From the NCBI GenBank assembly GCA_910574185.1, contig CAJSZQ010000035.1, positions 1 to 41,171 of the forward strand: a stretch of 41,171 nucleotides of DNA, read 5' to 3'. The DNA comes from Lachnospiraceae bacterium (GTDB lineage Bacteria > Bacillota > Clostridia > Lachnospirales > Lachnospiraceae). The notes under the pieces are model-generated. The model did no database searches and was not told the origin of the DNA. It saw only the letters and a program-made list of their open reading frames with translations. Below, piece by piece: positions 22,811 through 30,410 of the stretch. Numbering within the stretch: the stretch's first letter is position 1; each line of letters begins with the position of its first letter. The position numbers and the translations under genes were made by a program.

Positions 22811-22819
22811 ACCCTCTGG
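22799..22819 (+). terminator. Terminator of the XRE gene
   Basis: CCAGAGG and CCTCTGG form a 7-bp stem overlapping the stop region, followed by TATTCCTTTTG. A second palindrome, TTTGCTTT/AAAGCAAA, follows at about 22833-22850. The remaining bases to 23093 hold only an 8-bp inverted repeat (AAATCCTC/GAGGATTT). Confidence 0.6.
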
Positions 22820-23093
22820 TATTCCTTTTGTCTTTGCTTTAAAAAGCAAAACCGCCATAACATAAAATTGGGGGTATCTCTGACAAAACATTTCTGTTGC
22901 CTGTGGACATCTTTAGAACTGCCCTCCACGGCATTAGCTGTGTCATTCTAGCATCTTACTATGATTCTCATAATATATAGGCAGCAAATAAAAAACAGAA
23001 ATCCTCAAAAGCCTGTCAAAGTTAGAAAGTTCACCATGACTTACTTTCGAGGATTTAAGTATAACGCTAAACTTTTTTAAATTGGCTCTCATC

Positions 23094-23285
23094 CTACTGA
23101 TGCTCATTATTTAGTATAGATAAAACCTTTTCCATGCCACTTTCTTTAGAACCAGACGTTTTGTAAGTATCTTTCCATACCTGCATCAGTCGTTTCATTT
23201 TTTTCCCAATTGTTTCTCCCTTGTTTGCTTCCTGTGGCTTTTTATTGGTGTCCGTAAAAGATGTCTGCTTGTTCTCTGTGGTCAA
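23094..23285 (-). CDS. Small hypothetical protein at the element's right end
   Basis: A 63-residue basic, hydrophilic frame from a TTG start, with KPQEANKGETIGKKMKRLMQ and VWKDTYKTSGSKESGMEKVL. No family is recognised. Its nearest AGGAG is about 18 bases ahead, longer than usual, so it may not be translated as drawn. It lies between the arm-type inverted GATTAGCA pair and the XRE gene, in the slot where element-specific accessory genes often sit. Confidence 0.35.
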   Translation of the reverse strand: MTTENKQTSFTDTNKKPQEANKGETIGKKMKRLMQVWKDTYKTSGSKESGMEKVLSILNNEHQ

Positions 23286-23289
23286 ATCT

Positions 23290-23316
23290 GATTAGCAAAA
23301 ATCGCTCCTGCTAATC
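23290..23316. repeat. Inverted GATTAGCA pair, candidate integrase arm sites
   Basis: GATTAGCA (23290-23297) and TGCTAATC (23309-23316) face each other about 86 bases from the tRNA attachment core. The same octamer occurs near the left core at 6905 and 7159. Such short repeats are the expected form of arm-type binding sites. Confidence 0.5.
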
Positions 23317-23357
23317 GCACATTGCTACGAGTTCAAATTTATTTGGAAAATGAGAAA

Positions 23358-23391
23358 CGCCGAAAACCTTGAAAAATCAATGTTTTCGGCG
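23358..23391 (-). terminator. tRNA-Arg terminator supplied by the element
   Basis: CGCCGAAAAC and GTTTTCGGCG form a perfect 10-bp stem ending 11 bases beyond the tRNA 3' end. The minus strand continues TTTCTCATTTTC. It lies inside the island, so the tRNA now uses an element-borne terminator. Confidence 0.7.
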
Positions 23392-23401
23392 ATGTTTTCA
23401 G

Positions 23402-23443
23402 CGTCGCTAAGAGGATTTGAACCTCCGACCTACCGCTTAGGAG
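23402..23443 (-). repeat. Right attachment repeat within tRNA-Arg
   Basis: The 42-base tRNA 3' half matching 6975-7016 at 41 of 42 positions. The crossover probably lies in or next to the anticodon loop (CTCCTAAG), where identity between the two ends begins. Confidence 0.85.
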
Positions 23444-23475
23444 GCGGTCGCTCTATCCAACTGAGCTATAGCGAC
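23402..23475 (-). tRNA. tRNA-Arg (anticodon CCU), integration target
   Basis: The minus strand folds as a full cloverleaf. The acceptor GTCGCTA pairs with TAGCGAC, and the D arm reads GCTC-AGTTGGATA-GAGC. The anticodon stem ACCGC/GCGGT holds loop CTCCTAA (anticodon CCT), and the T arm GGAGG-TTCAAAT-CCTCT has one G-T pair. CCA is not encoded. The 3' half, from the anticodon loop on, is supplied by the integrated element. It decodes AGG. Confidence 0.93.
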
Positions 23476-23548
23476 AGTTACAAAATCTATATTTAGTTTT
23501 ACTTGTTACCTTTTTCCTTTTCCTCTTAGGCGAGTGTTTTAACACTTT

Positions 23549-23700
23549 CTTAGGAGGCGGTCGCTCTATCCAGCTGAGCTATAGCGACAGTTAGAAAATC
23601 TATATTTCTTTTTACATGTTACCTTTTTCTGTTCCTCTTAGGCGAATATATTAACCTTTTCTTATGAGGCGCTTGCTCCATAACTGAGCTACGGAAACAT
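23549..23700 (-). repeat. Two partial tRNA copies upstream of tRNA-Arg
   Basis: At about 23549-23588 a near-perfect 5' half of the tRNA-Arg recurs (acceptor, D arm, anticodon loop), but its 3' half is replaced by AAAGTGTTAAAACACTCG. At about 23661-23695 a more diverged 5' half follows, with loop CTCATAA (CAT). Spacers of about 70 bases after each are alike (CGCCTAAGAGGAA, then ATATAGATTTT). The period is 112-113 bases. The remaining stretch to 23866 has no gene. Confidence 0.7.
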
Positions 23701-23866
23701 TCAAAAAAATATATTACATTTTCATGTGCATATCTCAAATGCAAATCTATTCTACCACAAAACAGACGAATTTAAAAGAGAAAAATTAAATTATATATTG
23801 TGCTTTTGCGGCGAAGGATATATTATATATGATGCGTTAACGAAGAACGCCAGAAAGGTAGATTAT

Positions 23867-24694
23867 ATGGACAAGTACGATTTGATAGCATTAGACATGG
23901 ACGGGACGCTTTTGACAAGTAAACAAAATATTTCGGAGGATACAAAGGCGGCGATTGATAAGGCTGTACGGAGTGGCAAAACAGTGGTTTTATCTACCGG
24001 ACGCGCCCCTTCTGAAATAATTGAGTATGAGGAGCAGCTTAAGAATATTCGTTATTATGTCTGTGAAAATGGCGCGCTGCTTTATGATTCCTGGGAGAAG
24101 AGAACAATTTATTCCCAGTCGTTTCCACAGGATATAGCAGAGAAGCTTATAAAAATTGCCGAGATACGGGATGTTATGATTTATGTTGTAAGTAATGGAC
24201 GGCATATGTGTACGTATAAGGATGTACTTAGAATGGGGTATTTTCAGATTGACCAGTTTCAGGAATTTGTGTTAAGGACAGCCGTTCTTCATGATGATAT
24301 CATTGCAAGCTATCACAGAGAAGCATTTCCAATAGAAAAGATAAATTTCTTTTCTGTATCCAAGGAGAGCAGGGAAGAGTTAAAGAATATTTTAGAGAAA
24401 TTGCCTTTGACAGCCGTATATGCGGAGGAGACGTCGCTGGAGGTTTCGCCGCTGCATATGTCTAAGGCAGTGGGACTTCAGAGGCTTTGCGATTATTTGT
24501 CGATTCCTATTAGAAAAGTAATTGCTGTAGGAGATTCCGATAATGATTCGGAAATGTTAAAAATAGCAGGCTTATCTGTAGCTATGGGAAATGCGCGACA
24601 AAATATTAAAGAGTTATGTGATGTGGTAGTCGCAGATAATAATCACGACGGCTGTGCGGAAGCTATTGAAAGATATTTGTTGGAGTGTGTCTGA
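23867..24694 (+). CDS. Cof-type HAD-family hydrolase
   Basis: A 275-residue HAD phosphatase. MDKYDLIALDMDGTLLTSKQ carries the nucleophile motif DxDGT, VVLSTGRAPSEI is motif II, and the late AVGDSDNDSEMLKIAGLSVA is motif IV with the magnesium Asp residues. A lysine precedes it (SKAVGLQRL). The C2-type cap between them places it in the Cof/YidA group, which acts on sugar phosphates or other small phosphates. The start at 23867 follows GAAAGGTAG; the longer frame from 23726 has no ribosome site and non-coding-like residues. Confidence 0.9.
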   Translation: MDKYDLIALDMDGTLLTSKQNISEDTKAAIDKAVRSGKTVVLSTGRAPSEIIEYEEQLKNIRYYVCENGALLYDSWEKRTIYSQSFPQDIAEKLIKIAEIRDVMIYVVSNGRHMCTYKDVLRMGYFQIDQFQEFVLRTAVLHDDIIASYHREAFPIEKINFFSVSKESREELKNILEKLPLTAVYAEETSLEVSPLHMSKAVGLQRLCDYLSIPIRKVIAVGDSDNDSEMLKIAGLSVAMGNARQNIKELCDVVVADNNHDGCAEAIERYLLECV

Positions 24695-24839
24695 AATATT
24701 TTTGAATCATACAGAGCGGCACATCTATCCGGGCATTCCGTAACATATAGCTCTGCCGGGGCGGACAGATTTTATCCAAGAAGAGATATTTTATAGTGAA
24801 TGGAACTTTATAAAAAGCTTTAAAAGAGTCCCGTCAATA

Positions 24840-24941
24840 AAGGGGATGTTGTAAAATGCAGCTTATACAATATTTTGGATAAGAATGATATAACTGAAAT
24901 ACCATGTCTTATCTAAAGCTGTCATTTTGGAACATCCCCTT
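24840..24941. repeat. Long imperfect inverted repeat between HAD and pilT genes
   Basis: AAGGGGATGTT (24840-24850) and AACATCCCCTT (24931-24941) are exact complements. Inside them AAAATGCAGCTT faces AAAGCTGTCATTTT. The structure lies between two convergent genes and could be a bidirectional terminator or a small MITE-like insertion. Confidence 0.6.
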
Positions 24942-24951
24942 ATTTATGTAC

Positions 24952-26007
24952 TTATAATTTACGTCCCAGCATTTCCGGATTTGTAGCATATTTTAATGCG
25001 GTTTCTTTGGTAATCCGTCCTTGCTTATACAGATTCAGAAGACTTCCGTCCATGGATATCATATCATCTTTCATAGAAGAATAGATGATACCGTCAATCT
25101 GATGCACTTTATTATCTCGTATCATATTGCGGATGGCGGGCGTTACAGTCATAATTTCCAACGCAGGAGTAACTTTGCCGTCTACCGTAGGTACAAGCTG
25201 CTGAGAAACCACCGCGGTTAATGCCATTGATAACTGTGCGCCAATCTGCTGCTGCTGATTGGCCGGGAAAACGTCGATAATACGGTCGATGGTATTGGCG
25301 GCGCCAATGGTATGAAGAGTGGATAGCAGAAGATGTCCTGTTTCCGCTGCCGTCATAGCAATATTAATAGTCTCATAATCACGCATTTCACCAAGAAGGA
25401 TGACGTCCGGACTTTGGCGGAGCGCAGCACGCAGGGCCGTTACGTAATTCTCAGTATCCACGTTGATTTCCCGTTGGCTTACGATACTTTTGTCGTGGCG
25501 GTGAAGATATTCCAGTGGATCTTCCAGTGTAATAATATGTTTCTGCTGAGTCTTGTTAATCTGGTTAATAATGCAGGCAAGGGTAGTAGATTTACCGCTT
25601 CCAGCAGGACCAGTAACCAGAATCATACCTTTACCATTATCTCCCAAATGTATAATGTGTTCCGGTAAACCAAGTTCGTTAAAGTCCGGAAGGTCAAAAG
25701 TAATTACCCGAATTACCGCAGATAAAGCGCCTCTCTGCATATATGCGCTGACACGAAATCTGGATAGACCAGCGATGGCAAATGAAAAATCATCATCTCC
25801 AGAATCATGCAGAATGTCCAGATTGCGGTGTCCCGCATTTTCGTAGATTTCAGTTACAATGTCTTTGGTGTCTGCGGGAAAAAGTTTTGTATCGGTAACT
25901 TGGCAAATAACTCCATTCTTACGGAAAGTTACGGGAAGACCGGCGACAATAAATACGTCGGAAGCCTTCTCAGCTATAGCCTGCTCTAAAATCTTAATTA
26001 ACTCCAT
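24952..26007 (-). CDS. pilT: PilT-like type IV pilus retraction ATPase
   Basis: A 351-residue ATPase of the PilT/GspE superfamily. KASDVFIVAGLPVTFRKNG is the PilT N-terminal domain, ILVTGPAGSGKSTTLACII is Walker A, and ITLEDPLEYLH is the Asp box. SPDVILLGEMRDYETI is Walker B, and STLHTIGAANTIDRIIDVFP is the His box. PilT pulls pilin back into the membrane and powers twitching or uptake. It is last in an operon of pilin-like genes and a GspF-type protein. No extension ATPase (PilB/GspE) is in the window. Confidence 0.92.
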   Translation of the reverse strand: MELIKILEQAIAEKASDVFIVAGLPVTFRKNGVICQVTDTKLFPADTKDIVTEIYENAGHRNLDILHDSGDDDFSFAIAGLSRFRVSAYMQRGALSAVIRVITFDLPDFNELGLPEHIIHLGDNGKGMILVTGPAGSGKSTTLACIINQINKTQQKHIITLEDPLEYLHRHDKSIVSQREINVDTENYVTALRAALRQSPDVILLGEMRDYETINIAMTAAETGHLLLSTLHTIGAANTIDRIIDVFPANQQQQIGAQLSMALTAVVSQQLVPTVDGKVTPALEIMTVTPAIRNMIRDNKVHQIDGIIYSSMKDDMISMDGSLLNLYKQGRITKETALKYATNPEMLGRKL

Positions 26008-26042
26008 TTTATTCTATACTCCTTTTTATACTGTATGCCTTT

Positions 26043-26585
26043 TTATTGAATGACAGGCATAAGATTTAACGTGTCGTCATTCTCCCATGTATCGGTAGAA
26101 ATTACTTGCCATTTTTGTATCTCGTAATAGGTTTCATGTGCGGTAAAATCGGTAACGATAAGTTCAACATCAAGTAACTGCTCTTTTTCTAAAGGAACCT
26201 GATAAGAAATGGTCAAATTTTTATCCGATTTTTTACAAGAAATAGAAATATCTTCAATCTGTATCCCGTCAAGAGCCTTTATTACTGCTGCAAAATAAGG
26301 TGATGCAAGAAAATCTTCTGAAGAACCGGTTATATGGCTCTCTTGGGCTGCTTTAGCCGTATTGGACAGAGTGACGTCGATTTCATTCAAAATGACTTCA
26401 GCTCTGGAGGAAGCGTCATAGTAATCACCCTTATGTTTTGCCAGCCTTTCACTGAGAGAATAATCGCTCTTGGCACTGGAAAGGGAAAGAATGGCAAATG
26501 TAGCCAGACATAGAATTACGAATACAATTAAAAGCGATGAGGAACCAATATTTACAAAAGAAGACTGTTCTTTATTCTTTTTCAT
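26043..26585 (-). CDS. Pilin-operon membrane protein, pseudopilin-like
   Basis: A 180-residue protein with one membrane segment at about 15-36 (SSSLLIVFVILCLATFAILS), as in pilin-like subunits, then a soluble, mostly helical and beta region. The start at 26585 overlaps the end of the upstream gene by 14 bases and has GGAGG. No prepilin peptidase motif with Gly and Glu+5 is evident. It is probably a minor structural subunit of the pilus-like complex. Confidence 0.65.
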   Translation of the reverse strand: MKKNKEQSSFVNIGSSSLLIVFVILCLATFAILSLSSAKSDYSLSERLAKHKGDYYDASSRAEVILNEIDVTLSNTAKAAQESHITGSSEDFLASPYFAAVIKALDGIQIEDISISCKKSDKNLTISYQVPLEKEQLLDVELIVTDFTAHETYYEIQKWQVISTDTWENDDTLNLMPVIQ

Positions 26586-27090
26586 AGTCTGTCCTCCTGG
26601 CAATATGGTGTTTGGTCTGCAGTTCGTATATAGCCGCATCGCCAATGTCTTCCGTATCTTTGGAAGCGTCGGCAGAGGTTACTTTCATATCAGTGGAAAT
26701 CATGGATTCTGTCCTGGTAAAATGAATGGTAAGTACATACGCTGCATCCTGACTGATACAGTCATTAAAGTCTTTATCAAAATATATCTGAACGTCTGCA
26801 TCTGACTCATCAAGGGAGGAAAAAAAACTTGCATCCGAATAGGTCCCGTTGGGATACAATCTCATCAGCATATTCAGACTGTCATCAATTCCATCTGATG
26901 CGTCAATGAGCTCCGCGGTACTAGTGCATTCATTAATCGCATGGTTCAGTGCGTTGGACTTAGCGCTTAGTAAATGCGATTTGACAAAGAACTGAATACA
27001 GACAGCGCTGGCAGCGGAAAAGAAAAATATTGCTATAATCAGTTCCATCAGAAATAAGCTGGAGGAACTGGCTCTGTTTTTACGTGTCAT
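26572..27090 (-). CDS. Prepilin-like protein
   Basis: A 172-residue protein with the basic start MTRKNRASSSSLFLMELIIA and hydrophobic helix to about residue 32. The E in LMEL sits where type IV pilins have Glu5, so it resembles a prepilin of the type II secretion/pilus class. The Gly of the peptidase site is replaced by Ser. The rest is an Asp/Ser-rich soluble domain. It is the third of four small genes between gspF and pilT. Confidence 0.7.
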   Translation of the reverse strand: MTRKNRASSSSLFLMELIIAIFFFSAASAVCIQFFVKSHLLSAKSNALNHAINECTSTAELIDASDGIDDSLNMLMRLYPNGTYSDASFFSSLDESDADVQIYFDKDFNDCISQDAAYVLTIHFTRTESMISTDMKVTSADASKDTEDIGDAAIYELQTKHHIARRTDYEKE

Positions 27091-27141
27091 AAAGAAATAA
27101 TTTCCTTTCTTTGTAAATTTAACTGAAGTATTTACGTGTTC

Positions 27142-27624
27142 TTACCGGCTTCTTACACCAATCATCGTGGAAGCCTGCTGGTTGTTCTCATCCGTACAGG
27201 AAAATTTAAACAGGTTATCGGAAATCTCTTCCATCGAGAAATCTTTAATCTCAAGAATTGTTTGTCCAGAGGAGGCTTTGATACCGGAAGTACCGCTGGT
27301 AAACAATTCTTTTAATTCGTTATTGCAGGCGTAAATATAGGTGTAATATGTCACGTCTTCAAGTTTCTGCTCCATAACAAGCGCTTCATATCCGTCAAAA
27401 TTACCGAGATATACGGCGCCGTCCGAATCATTCTGATGAATTTTCTCACTGATATAGGAAAGGCTGGTCCGCGATGTATAGTTCAGTGAAGAATGCTCGG
27501 TTGTCGATTGATAAATTCTGGCGGCAAGAAGAATTACAATCAGCGCCGACAGGGCAAAAACAAAAAATAGAGCCACAGAAAAGAGGAAATCAATCATATG
27601 TTTACGCTGTGTGTGAAAACGCAT
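27142..27624 (-). CDS. DUF4860-type pilin-operon protein
   Basis: A 160-residue protein with a basic start, then HMIDFLFSVALFFVFALSALIVILLAARIYQ (about 9-39) as its membrane helix, and a beta-rich soluble part including AVYLGNFDGYEALVMEQ. This looks like the DUF4860 family, found in clostridial pilus or secretion clusters. It overlaps the upstream stop by one base (TAATG). A minor-pilin role is inferred. Confidence 0.68.
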   Translation of the reverse strand: MRFHTQRKHMIDFLFSVALFFVFALSALIVILLAARIYQSTTEHSSLNYTSRTSLSYISEKIHQNDSDGAVYLGNFDGYEALVMEQKLEDVTYYTYIYACNNELKELFTSGTSGIKASSGQTILEIKDFSMEEISDNLFKFSCTDENNQQASTMIGVRSR

Positions 27625-27959
27625 TATTTATTTCCCTCCCTTTCTATTATCGTAATATCCGGTAAAATATTGGAACCGGATATATGGTAGTCTACAAAGA
27701 ACAGCTCTTCGTCATAAATCAGACCATAATTATTCTTCAGATAATCAAGGCTTTCCGGATAGGCTCCCTCGATTGTGTAACAATACGTAACGTTACGCAT
27801 AATTGCATTCTCAAGGCTTTCCTTCTGTCGTTGTCTTGTGCTGTCGGACAGAGAAGAGATTCCCTGTACAAACAGGAAAAGAATTAGGATAAACACACAT
27901 ACAGAGAAGATAATCTTCGGTGGATGATGCGTCTGTTTTTTGTATTCAAAACGACTCAT
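27624..27959 (-). CDS. Pseudopilin-like small membrane protein
   Basis: A 111-residue protein with a membrane helix at about 15-35 (IIFSVCVFILILFLFVQGIS), then RQRQKESLENAIMRNVTYCY and EGAYPESLDYLKNNYGL. The last segment is a pattern like the GspG/type IV pilin C-terminal region, where a helix is followed by YPxxLxxL. It is first of the small genes after gspF and overlaps the next one. It is probably the major or a structural pseudopilin, but the peptidase site is not clear. Confidence 0.68.
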   Translation of the reverse strand: MSRFEYKKQTHHPPKIIFSVCVFILILFLFVQGISSLSDSTRQRQKESLENAIMRNVTYCYTIEGAYPESLDYLKNNYGLIYDEELFFVDYHISGSNILPDITIIEREGNK

Positions 27960-27977
27960 AGTTTAAGCTCCTTTTAC

Positions 27978-29012
27978 TTAAATGCTGGACATAATTCCCA
28001 TGAGCGGCAGCATGACCGACAGAAGAATTACGCCGACAATCAAAGATAACAGGATAACCAGCGTAGGCTCCAAAACAGCAAGGATATTATTCATACGATT
28101 GTCAATATCTTCCTGATAAAGAGAAGCTACCTGTTCCATAACCTGATCCATTGTACCGGTTTTTGAACCAATAGAAACCATGCGCGCATATACGCCGGTA
28201 AACATGCCGGAGGTAAATAAAGCCTGTGAAATGTCGTTGCCTTCGTCAATCTGGTTTTTGCATGCGTCAATCTTTTTCTGGAATACTGGGTCGTCGTTCA
28301 GAGAATTAACAAGTTCCATACTTCGGTCCGGGTTGAGTCCGCTGCTTAAGGTAAGCGCCATACCGCTTGCGAAGCGGCAGACTGCGATTTCTTCATAAAC
28401 AGCTCTTGTAAATTTAAGTTTGTAAGCGATACCCCGAAACATGCTGCGGCCAGAGTCGGTACGTGTTCCGTAAAGTATTAGAATTGCAACAATTACAAGC
28501 AGAATGACAAATGCAAGAGAATAGTGGTTAATGGCATTTCCTACATTCATCAGCATTCTGGAAAATCCTGTCATCTCTGTTCCAAGCTGGATAAATACCT
28601 GATTGAAGATTGGCATAACTTTTACCAGAAGAACTACTACAACCACAGCCATCATTCCGGTCATAATCATAGGATATGTAATGGAGTTGCGAATACTCTT
28701 ACTGATACTCTCCTCACGCTCATAGTGATTCTGAAGGGCCTGCATAACTTCGTCAAGCGTGCCTGTTTCCTCGCCAATCTCAACCATATGAAGCATATAG
28801 GAAGGGTAGAGTTTTACGGAGTCCAGGGATTGATACAGATTCCCTGTTTCCTGCATTTTTTCAAGAATAGCTTCCAGTATCTCCTTCTCATCAGGAGAAG
28901 CGGCATCCTCTAGCATAATGGTAAGTCCTTCCAGAGAAGAGATGCCTGATTTTAGAATCAAAGCAAGCTGTCCGCAGAAGGAAGCAAGCTCCATGTTGGA
29001 AAATGGTTTCAT
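27978..29012 (-). CDS. GspF/PilC-family inner membrane platform protein
   Basis: A 344-residue protein with two T2SSF domains (about 5-125 and 205-330). Each starts with a helical part, for example FCGQLALILKSGISSLEGLT and CRFASGMALTLSSGLNPDRS. Membrane segments lie near 115-140, 165-185 and 310-340. This family anchors the ATPase and assembles pilin-like fibres. It leads the small pilin genes and pilT. The start has a GGAGGATTATTT ribosome region. Confidence 0.9.
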   Translation of the reverse strand: MKPFSNMELASFCGQLALILKSGISSLEGLTIMLEDAASPDEKEILEAILEKMQETGNLYQSLDSVKLYPSYMLHMVEIGEETGTLDEVMQALQNHYEREESISKSIRNSITYPMIMTGMMAVVVVVLLVKVMPIFNQVFIQLGTEMTGFSRMLMNVGNAINHYSLAFVILLVIVAILILYGTRTDSGRSMFRGIAYKLKFTRAVYEEIAVCRFASGMALTLSSGLNPDRSMELVNSLNDDPVFQKKIDACKNQIDEGNDISQALFTSGMFTGVYARMVSIGSKTGTMDQVMEQVASLYQEDIDNRMNNILAVLEPTLVILLSLIVGVILLSVMLPLMGIMSSI

Positions 29013-29064
29013 AAATAATCCTCCGTTTCTAAAGATAATCCCGTTCTAAAATAAGTTAAGCTCT

Positions 29065-30024
29065 TTAATATGAATATTTTACGGTATAATTATTGCCGTC
29101 GCCAATATATTTTGCGACAGATTTGCTGCTGTTATTGGCGGCAAGAGTCGGGTCCATGAGGGACCAGTTTTTACCGTTAAATTCGATGATATCGTCTACC
29201 CATCCGATTTCCTTCAGATAGACGCTAATCCACGCATGATAAGCATCGCCGGAATAGCCGACAACCAGTTTGGTAGGAACTCCCTGGGAGCGGAGCATAG
29301 CCGCCATGAGCGAGGCATAATCAAAACAGATTCCCTTTTTCGTTTTCATGGTGTTATCGATATTCGGCAGATAATTTGTCTTAACATTGGCAGCCAGTTC
29401 TTCATCATAAGAGATATTTTCGGTTACGTAGCGGTAAACTTGTTCTACATAGTCGATATCAGTGGATGATTTATCAGACAGGCCGGCGGCGTATTCAACG
29501 GCCTGGTAATCCTGTGTAAACCAAACGTATTGATTGGGGTACAGAAAAGGTCGAAATTCATCGTTCAGGGTAACAGTGACGTCCTGAGAAAAAGCGATTG
29601 CATACATATCGTCATAAGCGTTTTCCAGGATATCAATGTGGTAATTGCCGTCTCCGCCGGACAAAGGAAATGTCTCATAGGAACCAATTGCCAAAGCGTA
29701 GGTATAGGTGGTTTGGTCTGGCGCTGTAATCTGTACACGAACTTTTTCAATTCCTCCGCTGTACTGAATCATAATATAACCTTCCGAAACATTAGAAGCA
29801 TCAATAGAAACAATATCGTTTCCATATACGACGGCTCCTGAAGCAGTCGGAAGGAGATATTCATGAACTGTCGTTCGTTTTTTGCCAGTGGATTCCTTTT
29901 TTGCAGAAGAACCCGAAGTACTGGCAGAAGTTTCCTCAGAGGATTTTACGGAACAGCCAATCAAAAAGGGGACTGTTAAAATAATGATGACAGACAGACA
30001 GGTTATAAGCGATTTTTTATGCAT
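29065..30024 (-). CDS. Transglutaminase-like lipoprotein
   Basis: A 319-residue exported protein. The signal ends in the lipobox LIGC with C24, so it is a lipoprotein. A Ser/Lys-rich linker and a beta domain follow. The transglutaminase core has C233 (KGICFDYASLMAAMLRSQGV), H263 (YHAWISVYL) and D291 (LMDPTLA), giving a complete Cys-His-Asp triad. Family members act as proteases or crosslinkers at the cell surface. It lies 52 bases upstream of gspF and may be in the same operon. Confidence 0.88.
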   Translation of the reverse strand: MHKKSLITCLSVIIILTVPFLIGCSVKSSEETSASTSGSSAKKESTGKKRTTVHEYLLPTASGAVVYGNDIVSIDASNVSEGYIMIQYSGGIEKVRVQITAPDQTTYTYALAIGSYETFPLSGGDGNYHIDILENAYDDMYAIAFSQDVTVTLNDEFRPFLYPNQYVWFTQDYQAVEYAAGLSDKSSTDIDYVEQVYRYVTENISYDEELAANVKTNYLPNIDNTMKTKKGICFDYASLMAAMLRSQGVPTKLVVGYSGDAYHAWISVYLKEIGWVDDIIEFNGKNWSLMDPTLAANNSSKSVAKYIGDGNNYTVKYSY

Positions 30025-30410
30025 GTACAGCCTCCTTCCTTTTTATATTTTCATCATTTTGCAATCATTTTTAGTATAACACAGTTTTTTTATATTGCAG
30101 TAATTTTTTCAACATTTTTTGCTTGTAAGTATTGATTTTGTTTCTATAATTTAAGAACCGATAAAAGCGTTTCTAAACTGCATTTTCCCTGTTCCGGCAA
30201 TTATCGGACAAATTAATTGCCTGCAAACCGTAAGTAAAAGTCCTTCGTAATAATGTTTGTGCAGGAATTTGCATATATTGGATTATCCGCCAGCCTTGAG
30301 TATTTGCTTCGGATACTTTATAATAGCTGTTAATCCAGACCTGATAATTAGTATCATTATCAAGCGGTCAGCCCTTTGGAAAATGATAAATACTTTTATG
30401 GAGGAATTTT
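30025..30410. other. Divergent promoter region, no gene seen
   Basis: The AT-rich gap between the lipoprotein and dacF genes contains a minus-strand TATACT (30072-30077) for the former and a good plus-strand promoter at 30296-30324 for the latter. No reading frame with a ribosome site is evident. Confidence 0.6.
30296..30324 (+). promoter_or_regulatory. Promoter of dacF-like gene
   Basis: TTGAGT, 17 bases, then a perfect TATAAT, about 87 bases before the start codon. It is consistent with a vegetative sigma-A promoter. Confidence 0.7.

Larger units (their letters stand above)
7017..23443. mobile_element. 16.4-kb tRNA-Arg-integrated island carrying vanG cluster
   Basis: The 42-bp direct repeats of the tRNA-Arg 3' half mark its two ends. 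It contains a tyrosine integrase near one end, excisionase-like genes, a Tn916-type regulatory pair (sigma factor and XRE protein), and cargo: vanG resistance genes, BlaI/BlaR1, MazF, an ORF6N gene and an unknown membrane protein. No relaxase, coupling ATPase or type IV secretion gene is present, and the sigma gene has a stop codon. It may still excise through its integrase, but transfer would need help from another element. The inside end near the tRNA carries its own tRNA terminator. Confidence 0.8.

Noticed and set aside
22462..22929. Minus-strand frames over the XRE gene
   Set aside because: They are shadows of a clear HTH gene; no start signals.
7017..23443. Complete conjugative transposon
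   Set aside because: No relaxase, coupling protein, VirB4-like ATPase or oriT candidate with a relaxase gene was found.
23402..23700. CRISPR array
   Set aside because: The repeats are tRNA segments at about 112-bp period, with alike rather than unique spacers, and no cas genes occur in the window.
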